Part shown: positions 16,284 through 24,974 of the stretch, piece by piece
Layout: each line of letters opens with the position of its first letter
Position numbering within the stretch: the stretch's first letter is position 1
NCBI GenBank assembly: GCA_023957125.1
Contig: JAMLHL010000031.1
Coordinates: 1 to 43,851, forward strand
Direction: 5' to 3'
DNA: 43,851 bases
Origin: Chitinophagaceae bacterium
Lineage (GTDB): Bacteria; Bacteroidota; Bacteroidia; Chitinophagales; Chitinophagaceae
Notes under the pieces: generated by a model
Told to the model about the DNA's origin: nothing
Database searches by the model: none
Seen by the model: only the letters and a program-made list of their open reading frames with translations
Program-made: the position numbers and the translations under genes

Positions 16284-17699
16284 TTATTTCACTGCCGTAT
16301 TTCCTCCTTTGCACATGCTCAGATCTACCGGGGTATTCTTTTTCCAACTGCCTCTTGTAAAATCCGGGATCTTAATGGGCCCTGATCCGTTAGCTACAGA
16401 CCAGGAGGAAAGCGGTCCCACGGCCGACCATAGGGCGGCATCGTACACATCCTGATCCATAGGCAGCCCGTTACGCAAACAATCTATCGTTCGCCAGTCC
16501 ATCACGAAATCCATCCCCCCGTGTCCGCCGATCTGTTTAGCCAGCTCTCCCACCTTTTTCAGGATGGGCGGTTGGTATTTTTCCTGTAAAGCTTTCATCT
16601 CTTTTTCTCCCAGCCACTCATCTCCGGTCGCATAACGGCCGGGTTCCGGGTATTTCAAGGCAGCACCTTTCGTACCACTAATCAATTGTATCCGGGAATA
16701 GGGGCGCATGGAAGAAGTGTCAAACTGCACCATGATGGTTTTTCCCTTATGAGTTCTGATCACAGAAGTATTCATGTTCCCATTGAATGACCGGTTGGCA
16801 TAAGGGATATAGAAGTCGTCGGTTGCCGCCATTCGTTGGGCTTCTTTTCCCAACACAAAGTCATCGCCGGATACGGATACCAAGTAATCCATTTTGTCCC
16901 CCCGGTTGATATTCATTGCCTGGCATATCGGACCCAGACCATGAGTAGGATAGAGGTTCCCTTTCCGGATGGAATATTCGTTCAACTCCCACATCTGGTA
17001 AAAGCGATCTTTGGAAAACAGCAGTTCGGACAGTGGGTGAATATAAGCGCCTTCCCCGTGTATAATTTCTCCAAAAAAGCCCCGTTGAACCATATTCAGC
17101 GTAGTCAATTCAAAAAAATCATAACAACAGTTTTCCACCATCATGCAGTGTTTCCGGGTCTTTTCGGAAGTTTCCACCAGGCTCCACAACTCCTGTAAGG
17201 TTTTGCCGGCCGGCACTTCTACGCAAACGTGCTTCCCGTGATTCATGGAAAATAGCGCCATAGGCGTATGCAATGCCCAAGGGGTGAGGATATAGATCAA
17301 ATCAAGGTCTTTTCGGGCACATAGCGTTTTCCACGCTTCCGGATCCGTATGGTATAATTCGGGCTGGTGTCCTGAAGTGGAAACCAGGTCTTGTGCCAGC
17401 TTCACTTGTTCCGGTCTTAAATCGCATAACCCTTTTATTTCAACACCTTCTATTTTCGTTAATCTGGCAACCGCGGCCATTCCCCGGTTGCCGATGCCAA
17501 CAAAACCCACCCGAACTGCATCTAATTTGGGAGCGGCATAACCCGACATATTGAACCTTTGCGGCGGACGATAGGTTGCTCCTTCTTTTATACGGAATAA
17601 TTCTTCAGGCGTGTTGTGGAAACTACGGTTGCCGACACCTGCAAGACCAACGCCAGCCAGGGTTGATTGTTTGATAAAATTTCTTCTGGAATGCTGCAT
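16284..17699 (-). CDS. Gfo/Idh/MocA family oxidoreductase, GH109-like, Tat-exported
   Basis: 471 residues from ATG 17699, which gives MQHSRRNFIKQSTLAGVGLA, a twin-arginine signal; the longer frame from 17792 adds 31 residues without family character. A Rossmann NAD(H)-binding motif follows: VRVGFVGIGNRGMAAVARL. GKHVCVEVPAGKTLQELWSL and the C-terminal QDVYDAALWSAVGPLSS are typical of Bacteroidota GH109 (alpha-N-acetylgalactosaminidase) proteins, which use NAD-dependent chemistry. GH109 versus another exported member of the superfamily cannot be settled by eye. It stands alone, with IS remnants downstream and manA upstream in the same orientation. Confidence 0.8.
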   Translation of the reverse strand: MQHSRRNFIKQSTLAGVGLAGVGNRSFHNTPEELFRIKEGATYRPPQRFNMSGYAAPKLDAVRVGFVGIGNRGMAAVARLTKIEGVEIKGLCDLRPEQVKLAQDLVSTSGHQPELYHTDPEAWKTLCARKDLDLIYILTPWALHTPMALFSMNHGKHVCVEVPAGKTLQELWSLVETSEKTRKHCMMVENCCYDFFELTTLNMVQRGFFGEIIHGEGAYIHPLSELLFSKDRFYQMWELNEYSIRKGNLYPTHGLGPICQAMNINRGDKMDYLVSVSGDDFVLGKEAQRMAATDDFYIPYANRSFNGNMNTSVIRTHKGKTIMVQFDTSSMRPYSRIQLISGTKGAALKYPEPGRYATGDEWLGEKEMKALQEKYQPPILKKVGELAKQIGGHGGMDFVMDWRTIDCLRNGLPMDQDVYDAALWSAVGPLSSWSVANGSGPIKIPDFTRGSWKKNTPVDLSMCKGGNTAVK

Positions 17700-17908
17700 A
17701 TGATGGAGATTGGTAAAAAGATGTGGTTGCGTTATTATGATATTGTAGGATCTTTTCGGATTATCGCTATTTTGGTTACAGGCTACCCGCACGATATCCT
17801 TTCAGAAATTAATGATTCAAATTAAAAAATTTTTATTTATTGACAGGTAACAAAAATATCATTGGGTTTTACTGTCGGATATAAATGACGATGAAACAGG
17901 CTCCGTTC

Positions 17909-19111
17909 TCAGCTTTCCGGCACCCCGGCTTTGTACAGCACCGCGTTGGATCGGGTGTGCAGAGAATAGGTTTCGCCGGCGCCTGCCAATACCGATTCTC
18001 CCTTTTTCAGGTGGATGGTTTCCGTTGTGGCGTCAATATCGGCCTCTCCTTCGGTGAGCAGTAATATTTCTATGGAATAAGCGGTATGATTATAAGAAAA
18101 TGTTTTATTGATCTCTACCTTGCTTAGCTCAAAATCGGGTACGGGACAGGGGTACCGGGTTTCTGTACCTTTTTTTTCTCCGGTTAGGATCCGGGGGGTA
18201 ACGCTTTCAAACAAGGTGTGTTTCAGGAGTTCGGCTACATCAACATGCTTGAGAGTGAGTCCTCCCCGTAATACGTTATCCGAATTGGCCATCAATTCTA
18301 TATTCTGACCTTCAAGATAGGCATGGGGCACGCCTGCACCCTGGAAGATGGCTTGGCCGGGCTGCAGATGCACAATGTTGAACAGGAAAATGGAGAAGAT
18401 GCCGCGATCCAAATTTTGTATATGATTGTTACCGGTTTCAATAGCCTTCCATGCCCAATAGAATGGCGAGGATTTTGAGAGTTGGCCGGCTCTGTATATA
18501 GCTTCCGATTTTAGCAGCGCCGGTTGCAGCAGGTTATCTACGGCCGGTTGCGGAAGCTCCATCACCTGCTTGTATAACCCATAATAGCCTTCCCTTTCAA
18601 ATACCGGTAAAAGGATTGCTAATCCTTCTGTTCCTTTCAAGGTCTGTGTTATCAGTGCTTTTTCTTTAAAGCCATGCAGCAACCAGAATTCACTCAACGC
18701 TACCATTATTTCGGGTTTGTGGTTGCGGTCTTTGTAATTCCGGTGAGGAGCATCCGGCGGAATACCAGCCAGATTTTCCCGGTCGAATCCTTTTTCCGCT
18801 TCTGCTTTGGCAGGGTGCACCTGTATGGACAACATATCTTTTACGTCCAGTACTTTAAACAAAAAAGGTAATCCGCCAAACCGGTCTGCAACTTTTTTCC
18901 CCAGCAGTTTCTCTGCGTTTTCACGAATGAATATATCCAATTGAATTTTGTGTTCATCGTTTAACGCCACTAATGCCGGTCCATTGGCGTGGGCGCCCAT
19001 CCAGTATTCCGCGTGCGGTTGGGATAAGTTATTTTCTATTCCCAGCAGTTGTGGAATAAATTTCTTTCCACCCCATGCATAATGTTGCAGTTTGCCGGTG
19101 AGTTTAAACAT
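17909..19111 (-). CDS. manA: Mannose-6-phosphate isomerase, class I
   Basis: 400 residues, a zinc enzyme interconverting mannose-6-phosphate and fructose-6-phosphate in the cytoplasm. The N-terminus MFKLTGKLQHYAWGGKKFIP and HAEYWMGAH are family hallmarks. Zinc ligands are visible in LSIQVHPAK, in the Glu of HKPEIMVAL and in the His of GAGVPHAYLEGQNIELMANS. SDNVLRGGLTLKHVD is the conserved active-site run. The length equals the usual 390-400. rnhA lies 11 bases upstream on the same strand, so cotranscription is likely. Confidence 0.95.
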   Translation of the reverse strand: MFKLTGKLQHYAWGGKKFIPQLLGIENNLSQPHAEYWMGAHANGPALVALNDEHKIQLDIFIRENAEKLLGKKVADRFGGLPFLFKVLDVKDMLSIQVHPAKAEAEKGFDRENLAGIPPDAPHRNYKDRNHKPEIMVALSEFWLLHGFKEKALITQTLKGTEGLAILLPVFEREGYYGLYKQVMELPQPAVDNLLQPALLKSEAIYRAGQLSKSSPFYWAWKAIETGNNHIQNLDRGIFSIFLFNIVHLQPGQAIFQGAGVPHAYLEGQNIELMANSDNVLRGGLTLKHVDVAELLKHTLFESVTPRILTGEKKGTETRYPCPVPDFELSKVEINKTFSYNHTAYSIEILLLTEGEADIDATTETIHLKKGESVLAGAGETYSLHTRSNAVLYKAGVPES

Positions 19112-19122
19112 TGATCGGTATT

Positions 19123-19599
19123 TTATATGCCATATTGTTCGCTTTCATATCCTTCATCCACTGACAGGGATCTGCCATCGGCCGCTGCCGTAGCCAGTTC
19201 ATCGCAACGATTGTTATACGGGTTATCGGCATGGCCTTTCACCCATATAAATTGTATCCGGTGTTTTTGGGAGAGTGTATAAAATCGCTTCCAAAGATCC
19301 TTATTTTTTTTCCCCCCTTTAAAATCAGTAGCCATCCATTTTTTCAGCCATCCCTCTTTTACCGCTTTTACCACATACTGGCTGTCTGAATAAATTGATA
19401 CCTGCAGGTTGTCTTTAGTCAGGGCTTCAAGGGCGGCAATCACCGCCATCAGTTCCATCCGGTTGTTGGTGGTGAGCCGGTAACCGCGGGATAATTCTTT
19501 TTCCGTTGCACCCCATTTTAAAATAGCGCCATAACCTCCGGGCCCGGGATTCCCTCTTGATGCGCCATCGGTATATATAATGAGTGTGGATTGTGCCAT
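19123..19599 (-). CDS. rnhA: Ribonuclease HI
   Basis: 158 residues from ATG 19599 (MAQSTLIIYTDGASRGNPGP), the usual length of about 155; an upstream ATG at 19656 would add 19 hydrophobic residues and is unlikely. The enzyme removes RNA from RNA-DNA hybrids. All four catalytic acids are visible: Asp in IYTDGASRGNPG, Glu in NRMELMAVIAALEAL, Asp in YSDSQYVV and Asp in NRCDELATAAA. It lies 69 bases past the carboxylase gene and 11 bases before manA. Confidence 0.95.
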   Translation of the reverse strand: MAQSTLIIYTDGASRGNPGPGGYGAILKWGATEKELSRGYRLTTNNRMELMAVIAALEALTKDNLQVSIYSDSQYVVKAVKEGWLKKWMATDFKGGKKNKDLWKRFYTLSQKHRIQFIWVKGHADNPYNNRCDELATAAADGRSLSVDEGYESEQYGI

Positions 19600-19668
19600 T
19601 GCAAATATAAAAATGAAATAAATGGAAATCGTTGGGTAACAAAATGGTTGCTTCAAAGGGCATTTTGC

Positions 19669-21297
19669 CTACACCTGGAAAACCCCGAGTTGAAAGCGAT
19701 CGGTTGTTTTTTTGTGGTTGGCGGCAGCGATGCCTTCGGAGATCAGTTTCCGGGTATCTGCCGGGTCAATGATATCATCAACCCAGAGACGGGCGGCGGC
19801 ATAAAGCGGAGAAGTCTGTTTTTCATACCGGCTTTTAATATCTTCCAATAGTTTTTGTTCCACCGCCGGATCCACGGTTTGTCCCTTTGCCTTCATAGCG
19901 TTCATCTGGATCTGCAACAGGGTTTGTGCCGCCTGGTCGCCGCCCATCACTGCAATTTTAGCGGAAGGCCAGGCATAAATAAACCGTGGATCGTAGGCTT
20001 TGCCACACATGGCATAGTTGCCTGCCCCATAGGAGTTGCCGACGATAATTGTAATTTTAGGAACCACCGAATTAGCGACGGCATTCACCATCTTAGCGCC
20101 GTCTTTGATAATCCCGGCATGTTCGCTGCGGCTGCCTACCATAAACCCGGTAACGTCCTGTAAGAAGATCAATGGAATATTTTTCTGGTTGCAGTTCATA
20201 ATAAACCGGGCAGCTTTATCCGCGCTATCATTATAGATCACTCCCCCCATCTGCATTTCGCCCCGTTTGTTTTTAATGATTTTGCGCTGGTTGGCTACAA
20301 TGCCCACCGCCCAGCCGTCAATACGGGCGTACCCGCATAAAATGGTCTGGCCGTAATCGCGCTTATATTGATCGAATGCCGAATCATCGGTAATTCTTTC
20401 AATAATGTCCAGCATATCGTAGGGCTTTGTGGCGTCGGAGGGAATGATACTGTATATCTCCGAAGGTTCTTTTTGAGGCGGAATACTTTTGATCCTGCTA
20501 AATCCTGCTGTTTCTGTTGTTCCCAGTTTTGAGCAGATCCGTTTGATTTCATCCAGGCATTGTTGTTCGGTATCAAATTTATAATCGGCAATCCCGCTGA
20601 TCTCCGTATGCGTTGCGGCTCCGCCCAGCGTTTCCGCATCTGTTTCTTCGCCTATGGCGGCTTTTACAAGATATGGCCCGGCAAGAAAGATAGAGCCGTT
20701 CCCGGACACCATCAGGGTCTCATCGCTCATAATGGGGAGGTAGGCGCCCCCCGCCACACAGGCGCCCATTACCGCCGCGATCTGGGTAATGCCCATGGCG
20801 CTCATCCGGGCATTGTTCCGGAATACCCGGCCAAAATGCTCCTTGTCTGCAAAGATTTCATCCTGCATAGGCAGAAAAATTCCCGCGCTGTCCACCAGGT
20901 AAATAACCGGTAGATGGTTTTCCATAGCAATCTCCTGCATCCGCAGGTTTTTTTTACCGGTTATGGGAAACCAGGCGCCGGCTTTTACCGTTTGATCATT
21001 CGCTACTATTACACACTGGCGGCCCCTTATATAGCCGATACCCGCCACAGTACCTCCGGCAGGGCAACCTCCCTGCTCTTCATACATCTCGTAACCTGCC
21101 AGGGCTCCTATTTCTACAAAGGGTTTGTCTGCATCTGTCAGGTAATCTATACGCTCTCTTGCCAGCAGCTTATTTCTCTCTCTCTGCTTCGCGATGGCCT
21201 TCTTACCGCCACCCGCATTTATTTCTCCTTTGATCTTTTTCACCTGGCTCAGCGCCAGCTTCAGCCTGTCTTCATTTTTGTTTTTTTCTATATCCAT
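19669..21297 (-). CDS. Acyl-CoA carboxylase beta subunit (methylcrotonyl-CoA carboxylase-like)
   Basis: 542 residues of the biotin-dependent carboxyltransferase family, which transfers CO2 from carboxybiotin to an acyl-CoA. Conserved runs are ERIDYLTDADKPFVEIG, LVDSAGIFLPMQDEIFADK and EHFGRVFRNNARMSAMGI, plus VGNSYGAGNYAMCGKAYDPR. The DSAGIFLPMQDEIF form favours methylcrotonyl-CoA (leucine degradation) over propionyl-CoA or acetyl-CoA. The N-terminus and length (about 535-545) are normal. The alpha (biotin carboxylase) subunit is not in the window, so substrate assignment rests on sequence style alone. Confidence 0.88.
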   Translation of the reverse strand: MDIEKNKNEDRLKLALSQVKKIKGEINAGGGKKAIAKQRERNKLLARERIDYLTDADKPFVEIGALAGYEMYEEQGGCPAGGTVAGIGYIRGRQCVIVANDQTVKAGAWFPITGKKNLRMQEIAMENHLPVIYLVDSAGIFLPMQDEIFADKEHFGRVFRNNARMSAMGITQIAAVMGACVAGGAYLPIMSDETLMVSGNGSIFLAGPYLVKAAIGEETDAETLGGAATHTEISGIADYKFDTEQQCLDEIKRICSKLGTTETAGFSRIKSIPPQKEPSEIYSIIPSDATKPYDMLDIIERITDDSAFDQYKRDYGQTILCGYARIDGWAVGIVANQRKIIKNKRGEMQMGGVIYNDSADKAARFIMNCNQKNIPLIFLQDVTGFMVGSRSEHAGIIKDGAKMVNAVANSVVPKITIIVGNSYGAGNYAMCGKAYDPRFIYAWPSAKIAVMGGDQAAQTLLQIQMNAMKAKGQTVDPAVEQKLLEDIKSRYEKQTSPLYAAARLWVDDIIDPADTRKLISEGIAAANHKKTTDRFQLGVFQV

Positions 21298-21320
21298 TGC
21301 GGTAGCGCGTTAATGCGATT

Positions 21321-21701
21321 TTAGTTCTTGGCCCAGTAATCTATTACAAGTACTTTATCGAGGTGAGGCGACAGTATATCCACAAAAGCTTTGTGGGCAG
21401 GGTGAGGTAAATATACGGCGCGATCGGCTTCGCTTTTAAAACTTACAAAAAAACAATGGGTAAATCCCTGCGCAAGATTTTCAGGACTATTGTTGGTGCC
21501 CCATTCGAACCCTTTTACTTCTTTGATCTTTGAAGGCAATGCCCTGAAGGCGTCTTCTATCTTTTTTACATCATCGGCGCTGGAATTGTCTTTGAATTTG
21601 AATAAAACTACATGTCGGAGCATTTTTTGTTCTTTTCGGGTTCCTGAAATAAAGGCGGCGGCAAGCAATGCTACCGCGATAACGGCGATTATACTTCTCA
21701 T
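21321..21701 (-). CDS. Dabb (stress-responsive A/B barrel) domain protein with N-terminal anchor
   Basis: 126 residues. The first 20 or so (MRSIIAVIAVALLAAAFISG) form a signal peptide or membrane anchor. The rest is a single Dabb domain: MLRHVVLFKFKDNSSADDV, EVKGFEWGTNNSPE, GFTHCFFVSFKSEADRAVYL and HPAHKAFVD. These ferredoxin-like barrels dimerise; a catalytic role is known only for some relatives. A start at 21623 would give a cytoplasmic form, but the long hydrophobic leader in frame argues for the full start. The gene is 23 bases before the carboxylase start on the same strand. Confidence 0.85.
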   Translation of the reverse strand: MRSIIAVIAVALLAAAFISGTRKEQKMLRHVVLFKFKDNSSADDVKKIEDAFRALPSKIKEVKGFEWGTNNSPENLAQGFTHCFFVSFKSEADRAVYLPHPAHKAFVDILSPHLDKVLVIDYWAKN

Positions 21702-21870
21702 TTGACCTGGTTTTAAAAATTAAATAAAAAACAGTTGAAATCCCGGTCAAATATAATCCATAGATACAGAACTGCGGATGCCGGTATGAAATATGCTCCT
21801 GATCTGTTCTTCCTTTAAGACCAGCTCGGAGCCGATGGACGGATTTTCACCGGAGGAGATAGCGCATGTG

Positions 21871-22191
21871 CTATTGTTGCAACACGATCTGACCAATATC
21901 GGTAGCTTCCCCGTCTCTTATTGCTACCCCTTCTTTGGTTGCATTTTTGTAAGGCGCATTGGCTTCAATAATTATTTTATAGATGCCGGGTCTGACATTT
22001 TTCATTTCAAAGGAGCCGTCGGTAATGCCCGTTTGAAGCGTGTCTGTTGCGGAAACAGCCCATGCCCTGACACCGGCGTCGGCAGGGCTGATCGTGCCTT
22101 TAAGCGAACCATTGGCAAGCCGGTTGGCAGCCAGCAATCCTACGATTATTAAACTGACCATTAGTATTGGTAGGGGTATAATTTTCTTCAT
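21871..22191 (-). CDS. Small exported carboxypeptidase-regulatory-like protein, copy 1
   Basis: 106 residues, with a hydrophobic leader (MKKIIPLPILMVSLIIVGLL) followed by a single beta-sandwich domain of the carboxypeptidase regulatory type: GTISPADAGVRAWAVSATDT, MKNVRPGIYKIIIEA, and EGVAIRDGEATDIGQIVLQQ. It is a close paralogue of the next gene (22373-22693), the same length, in tandem. Such isolated domains are usually surface or periplasmic binding modules. The role is unknown. Confidence 0.75.
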   Translation of the reverse strand: MKKIIPLPILMVSLIIVGLLAANRLANGSLKGTISPADAGVRAWAVSATDTLQTGITDGSFEMKNVRPGIYKIIIEANAPYKNATKEGVAIRDGEATDIGQIVLQQ

Positions 22192-22296
22192 AGCCGTTGA
22201 ATTTTTTCAGATCAGATATCCTATTTGTTTTGTTAATAGAAATGAAAAGTGTAGCCTGCCTCAATTTAATAAAAAAAACCAAATTGCCAAAATCAC

Positions 22297-22325
22297 AAAG
22301 CGACAGGCATAATACCTATCGCTTT
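22297..22325 (-). terminator. Hairpin between the two tandem small genes
   Basis: The arms AAAGCGA (22297-22303) and TCGCTTT (22319-22325) pair perfectly, and AGG/CCT extend the stem after one mismatch, leaving a 7-base loop. It lies 48 bases past the stop of copy 2. Only a weak T stretch follows on the minus strand, so it may be a terminator or a processing site. Confidence 0.45.
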
Positions 22326-22372
22326 GATCTGGTGTTTAATAGAAAACGGTTGTTAACAGGATCGAAAGAAGC

Positions 22373-22693
22373 TTATTGTTGTTCTAACGTAATTTCTCCC
22401 AGATCCGTAGGTTGACCGTCTTTCACCTCTACCCCTTCTTTAGTAGCGTTCTTATAAGGTTCTTTGGCTTCGATAATTACCTGGTAGGTGCCTGGTTTAA
22501 CATCCTTGATTTCAAAAGCGCCATCGGAAACAGCGGTATTGAGCGTGTCAGTATCTGAGATGGCCCATGCCCTGGTTCCGGCGTCTGCGGGGCTGACCGT
22601 GCCTTTTATTGAACCGTTGTCAATAAAATCAAAAGCAAATAATCCTGCAGCTAAAATAACGATGGCTGCTAATACGAGCTTAGTCTTTTTCAT
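22373..22693 (-). CDS. Small exported carboxypeptidase-regulatory-like protein, copy 2
   Basis: 106 residues: leader MKKTKLVLAAIVILAAGLFA, then GSIKGTVSPADAGTRAWAIS, VKPGTYQVIIEAKEPYKNAT and VKDGQPTDLGEITLEQQ. Nearly every segment is matched in copy 1 (for example SPADAGxRAW, NATKEGV), so the pair arose by tandem duplication. It lacks a lipobox cysteine; a cleaved or uncleaved leader is equally possible. It shares orientation with copy 1, with a hairpin between the two. Confidence 0.75.
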   Translation of the reverse strand: MKKTKLVLAAIVILAAGLFAFDFIDNGSIKGTVSPADAGTRAWAISDTDTLNTAVSDGAFEIKDVKPGTYQVIIEAKEPYKNATKEGVEVKDGQPTDLGEITLEQQ

Positions 22694-22919
22694 AATGAAA
22701 TAGTTTAAAATAATTAATAATAGATTCTTGCTTTCTCAATCCTCCCGGGAAAGTGGTGAAGGTGGGCATACTGATAAAGACAATTACTATGCCAAACTGA
22801 TTTTTAAAAATCTGCAGATCAATAATAAACACGCCGGTTTCCATCCCGAATCTTACATCAGAAATTTCAAATTTTAATTTAATACCTTCCGGTTATACAC
22901 GCCCCGTGCATATCCCGTC

Positions 22920-22950
22920 TTTCATCTCTAAATACGATTTATTATATTTG
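22920..22950 (+). promoter_or_regulatory. Predicted Bacteroidota-type promoter for parE
   Basis: TATATTTG at 22943-22950 fits the -7 consensus TAnnTTTG of the Bacteroidota housekeeping sigma factor. A TTTC at 22920-22923, 19 bases upstream, fits the -33 TTTG with one change. Transcription would start near 22957, about 60 bases before the parE start. Confidence 0.55.
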
Positions 22951-22982
22951 CCGCGTTCTGCAATTACTAAAATAATTAGTAT

Positions 22983-22996
22983 ATATTGCGCAATAT
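22983..22996. promoter_or_regulatory. 14-bp palindrome in the parE leader
   Basis: ATATTGCGCAATAT is a perfect palindrome in the untranslated leader, 23 bases before the parE start. A smaller inverted pair (ACTAA/TTAGT) lies just upstream. It may be a protein-binding site or an RNA hairpin; neither is shown. Confidence 0.4.
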
Positions 22997-23019
22997 TTTT
23001 GAAAAAGTGAATAAATGGT

Positions 23020-24918
23020 ATGATTGAAGCGAAGCAAAATTTGTTTGATTACACGGAGGACTCTATAAAGTCCCTGGATTGGCGAGAGCATATCCGGCTG
23101 CGTCCCGGCATGTATATTGGTAAACTGGGAGATGGAAGCAGTCCGGATGATGGAATTTATGTATTGCTTAAAGAGGTGCTGGATAATTGTATTGATGAGC
23201 ACATGATGGGCTTTGGAAAGCAGATAGATATTGTAGTGGAAGGTAAAACGGTAACCGTGCGTGATTTCGGAAGGGGCATTCCCCTGGGTAAAGTGGTGGA
23301 CGTGGTGAGCAAGATCAATACGGGCGCTAAATACGATAGCAAGGCTTTTCAGAAATCGGTGGGATTGAATGGTGTGGGTACAAAGGCCGTGAACGCCCTG
23401 AGTAATTATTTTAAGGTGATGGCGATTAGGGACGGGAAGCAAAAGACCGCGGAGTTCGAAAAAGGAATACTGGTTAAAGAGTATAGAGAAGCCAAAACCG
23501 GTGAGACAAACGGTACGCTGGTTACCTTTATTCCGGATGATACCGTTTTCCGGAACTTTAGTTTCCATCCCGATTACATTGACAACCTGTTGTGGAATTA
23601 TTGTTTCCTGAATGCAGGTTTGGTAATCACCTTTAATGGTAAAAAATTCGTGAGTAAGAATGGCTTGCTGGATCTGCTGCAGAGAAAAACGAACGAGGAT
23701 GAGATCCGCTATCCGATCATTCATCTCAAAGGAGAAGATATTGAGTTGGCCATTACGCATAATAATGATTACGGAGAGGAAATTTTCAGTTTTGTAAATG
23801 GTCAGTACACTACCCAGGGAGGCACGCACCAGCAGGCATTTCGCGAGTCTTTTGTGAAAGTAGTGCGCGATTTTTTTAAAAAAGATTATGAGGTAACCGA
23901 CATCCGGCAAAGTATAGTAGCTGCGGTGGCCGTTCGGGTGATAGAACCGGTATTTGAAAGCCAGACAAAAACCAAGCTGGGGTCGCAATATGTTGTGGAA
24001 GGGGGGGTGAGTATGAAAAACTTCATGCACGAATTCCTTTCCCGGGAGCTGGATAATTTCCTGCACAAAAATCCGTCCACTGCAGAGGCTTTAAAGAAGC
24101 GGATAGAGCAGAGTGAAAGAGAGCGTAAAGATCTTGCGGGTATCAAAAAACTGGCTAATGAAAGAGCAAAAAAGGCCAATCTCCATAACCGGAAACTCCG
24201 GGATTGCAGGATTCATTTAAATGATGATCCACCCAACAACAAAGGCAAAGATGCTTTCCGGGAACGGCAGTTAGAAAGTACCCTGTTTATTACAGAAGGA
24301 GATTCGGCAAGCGGATCCATTACCAAGGCAAGGGATGTGGAAACCCAGGCTGTCTTCAGCCTGAGAGGTAAACCGTTGAATTGTTTCGGGCTTACCAAAA
24401 AAGTGGTTTACGAAAATGAAGAATTCAACCTGTTGCAACACGCTTTAAATATCGAAGAAGGCATAGAAGGATTACGATACAACAACGTGGTGGTGGCAAC
24501 GGATGCCGATGTGGACGGGATGCATATCCGGCTTTTGTTGCTTACGTTCTTTCTCCAGTTTTTCCCCGACCTGATAAAAAATGGTCACGTATATATCCTG
24601 GAAACTCCTTTGTTCAGGGTGCGGAATAAACAGGAAACCATCTATTGTTATAACGAAACCGAGAAGGAAGCAGCCATTAAGAAGCTGGGGCCGAAACCCG
24701 AGATCACCCGTTTTAAAGGGTTAGGCGAAATATCTCCGGATGAGTTTGTGAAGTTTATCAGTTCGGATATGCGCAAGCAGCCGGTGCTGGTAATGCCTGA
24801 AACCCATTTGCAACAACTGCTCGAATATTATATGGGCAAAAATACCCAGGAAAGGCAGGAATTTATCATTGAAAATTTAAAGGTGGAAATAGACAAGGCG
24901 GAGGAAGAGAGGGCGTGA
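23020..24918 (+). CDS. parE: DNA topoisomerase IV subunit B
   Basis: 632 residues, the ATPase subunit of topoisomerase IV. The GHKL ATP site is visible: KEVLDNCIDEHMMGFG (Glu52, Asn56), RDFGRGIPLG (81-90) and GLNGVGTKAVNALS (115-128). The TOPRIM domain carries EGDSASGS (from Glu426) and VATDADVDGMHIR (about 492-504). The C-terminal ITRFKGLGEI is conserved. The ATG at 23014 stops at once, so 23020 is the start. It opens a plus-strand cluster with a DUF1835 gene and parC. The choice of ParE over GyrB rests on the parC neighbour and the length without GyrB insert. Confidence 0.93.
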   Translation: MIEAKQNLFDYTEDSIKSLDWREHIRLRPGMYIGKLGDGSSPDDGIYVLLKEVLDNCIDEHMMGFGKQIDIVVEGKTVTVRDFGRGIPLGKVVDVVSKINTGAKYDSKAFQKSVGLNGVGTKAVNALSNYFKVMAIRDGKQKTAEFEKGILVKEYREAKTGETNGTLVTFIPDDTVFRNFSFHPDYIDNLLWNYCFLNAGLVITFNGKKFVSKNGLLDLLQRKTNEDEIRYPIIHLKGEDIELAITHNNDYGEEIFSFVNGQYTTQGGTHQQAFRESFVKVVRDFFKKDYEVTDIRQSIVAAVAVRVIEPVFESQTKTKLGSQYVVEGGVSMKNFMHEFLSRELDNFLHKNPSTAEALKKRIEQSERERKDLAGIKKLANERAKKANLHNRKLRDCRIHLNDDPPNNKGKDAFRERQLESTLFITEGDSASGSITKARDVETQAVFSLRGKPLNCFGLTKKVVYENEEFNLLQHALNIEEGIEGLRYNNVVVATDADVDGMHIRLLLLTFFLQFFPDLIKNGHVYILETPLFRVRNKQETIYCYNETEKEAAIKKLGPKPEITRFKGLGEISPDEFVKFISSDMRKQPVLVMPETHLQQLLEYYMGKNTQERQEFIIENLKVEIDKAEEERA

Positions 24919-24974
24919 CAGAAAAGACGCGCCGCCCGGTTGATAAAGATGTTTTAACTATTTAAAAAAAAATC

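Larger units (their letters stand above)
22694..23019. other. Divergent promoter region between the small exported gene and parE
   Basis: 326 bases without a gene. It holds a predicted Bacteroidota promoter for parE (22920-22950) and a 14-bp palindrome (22983-22996) in the parE leader. The minus-strand promoter of the 22693 gene should also be here but no clear match was seen. Confidence 0.5.

Noticed and set aside
22942..24066. A long minus-strand open frame overlapping parE
   Set aside because: It lies opposite the conserved parE sequence and its translation shows no domain; it is a shadow frame.
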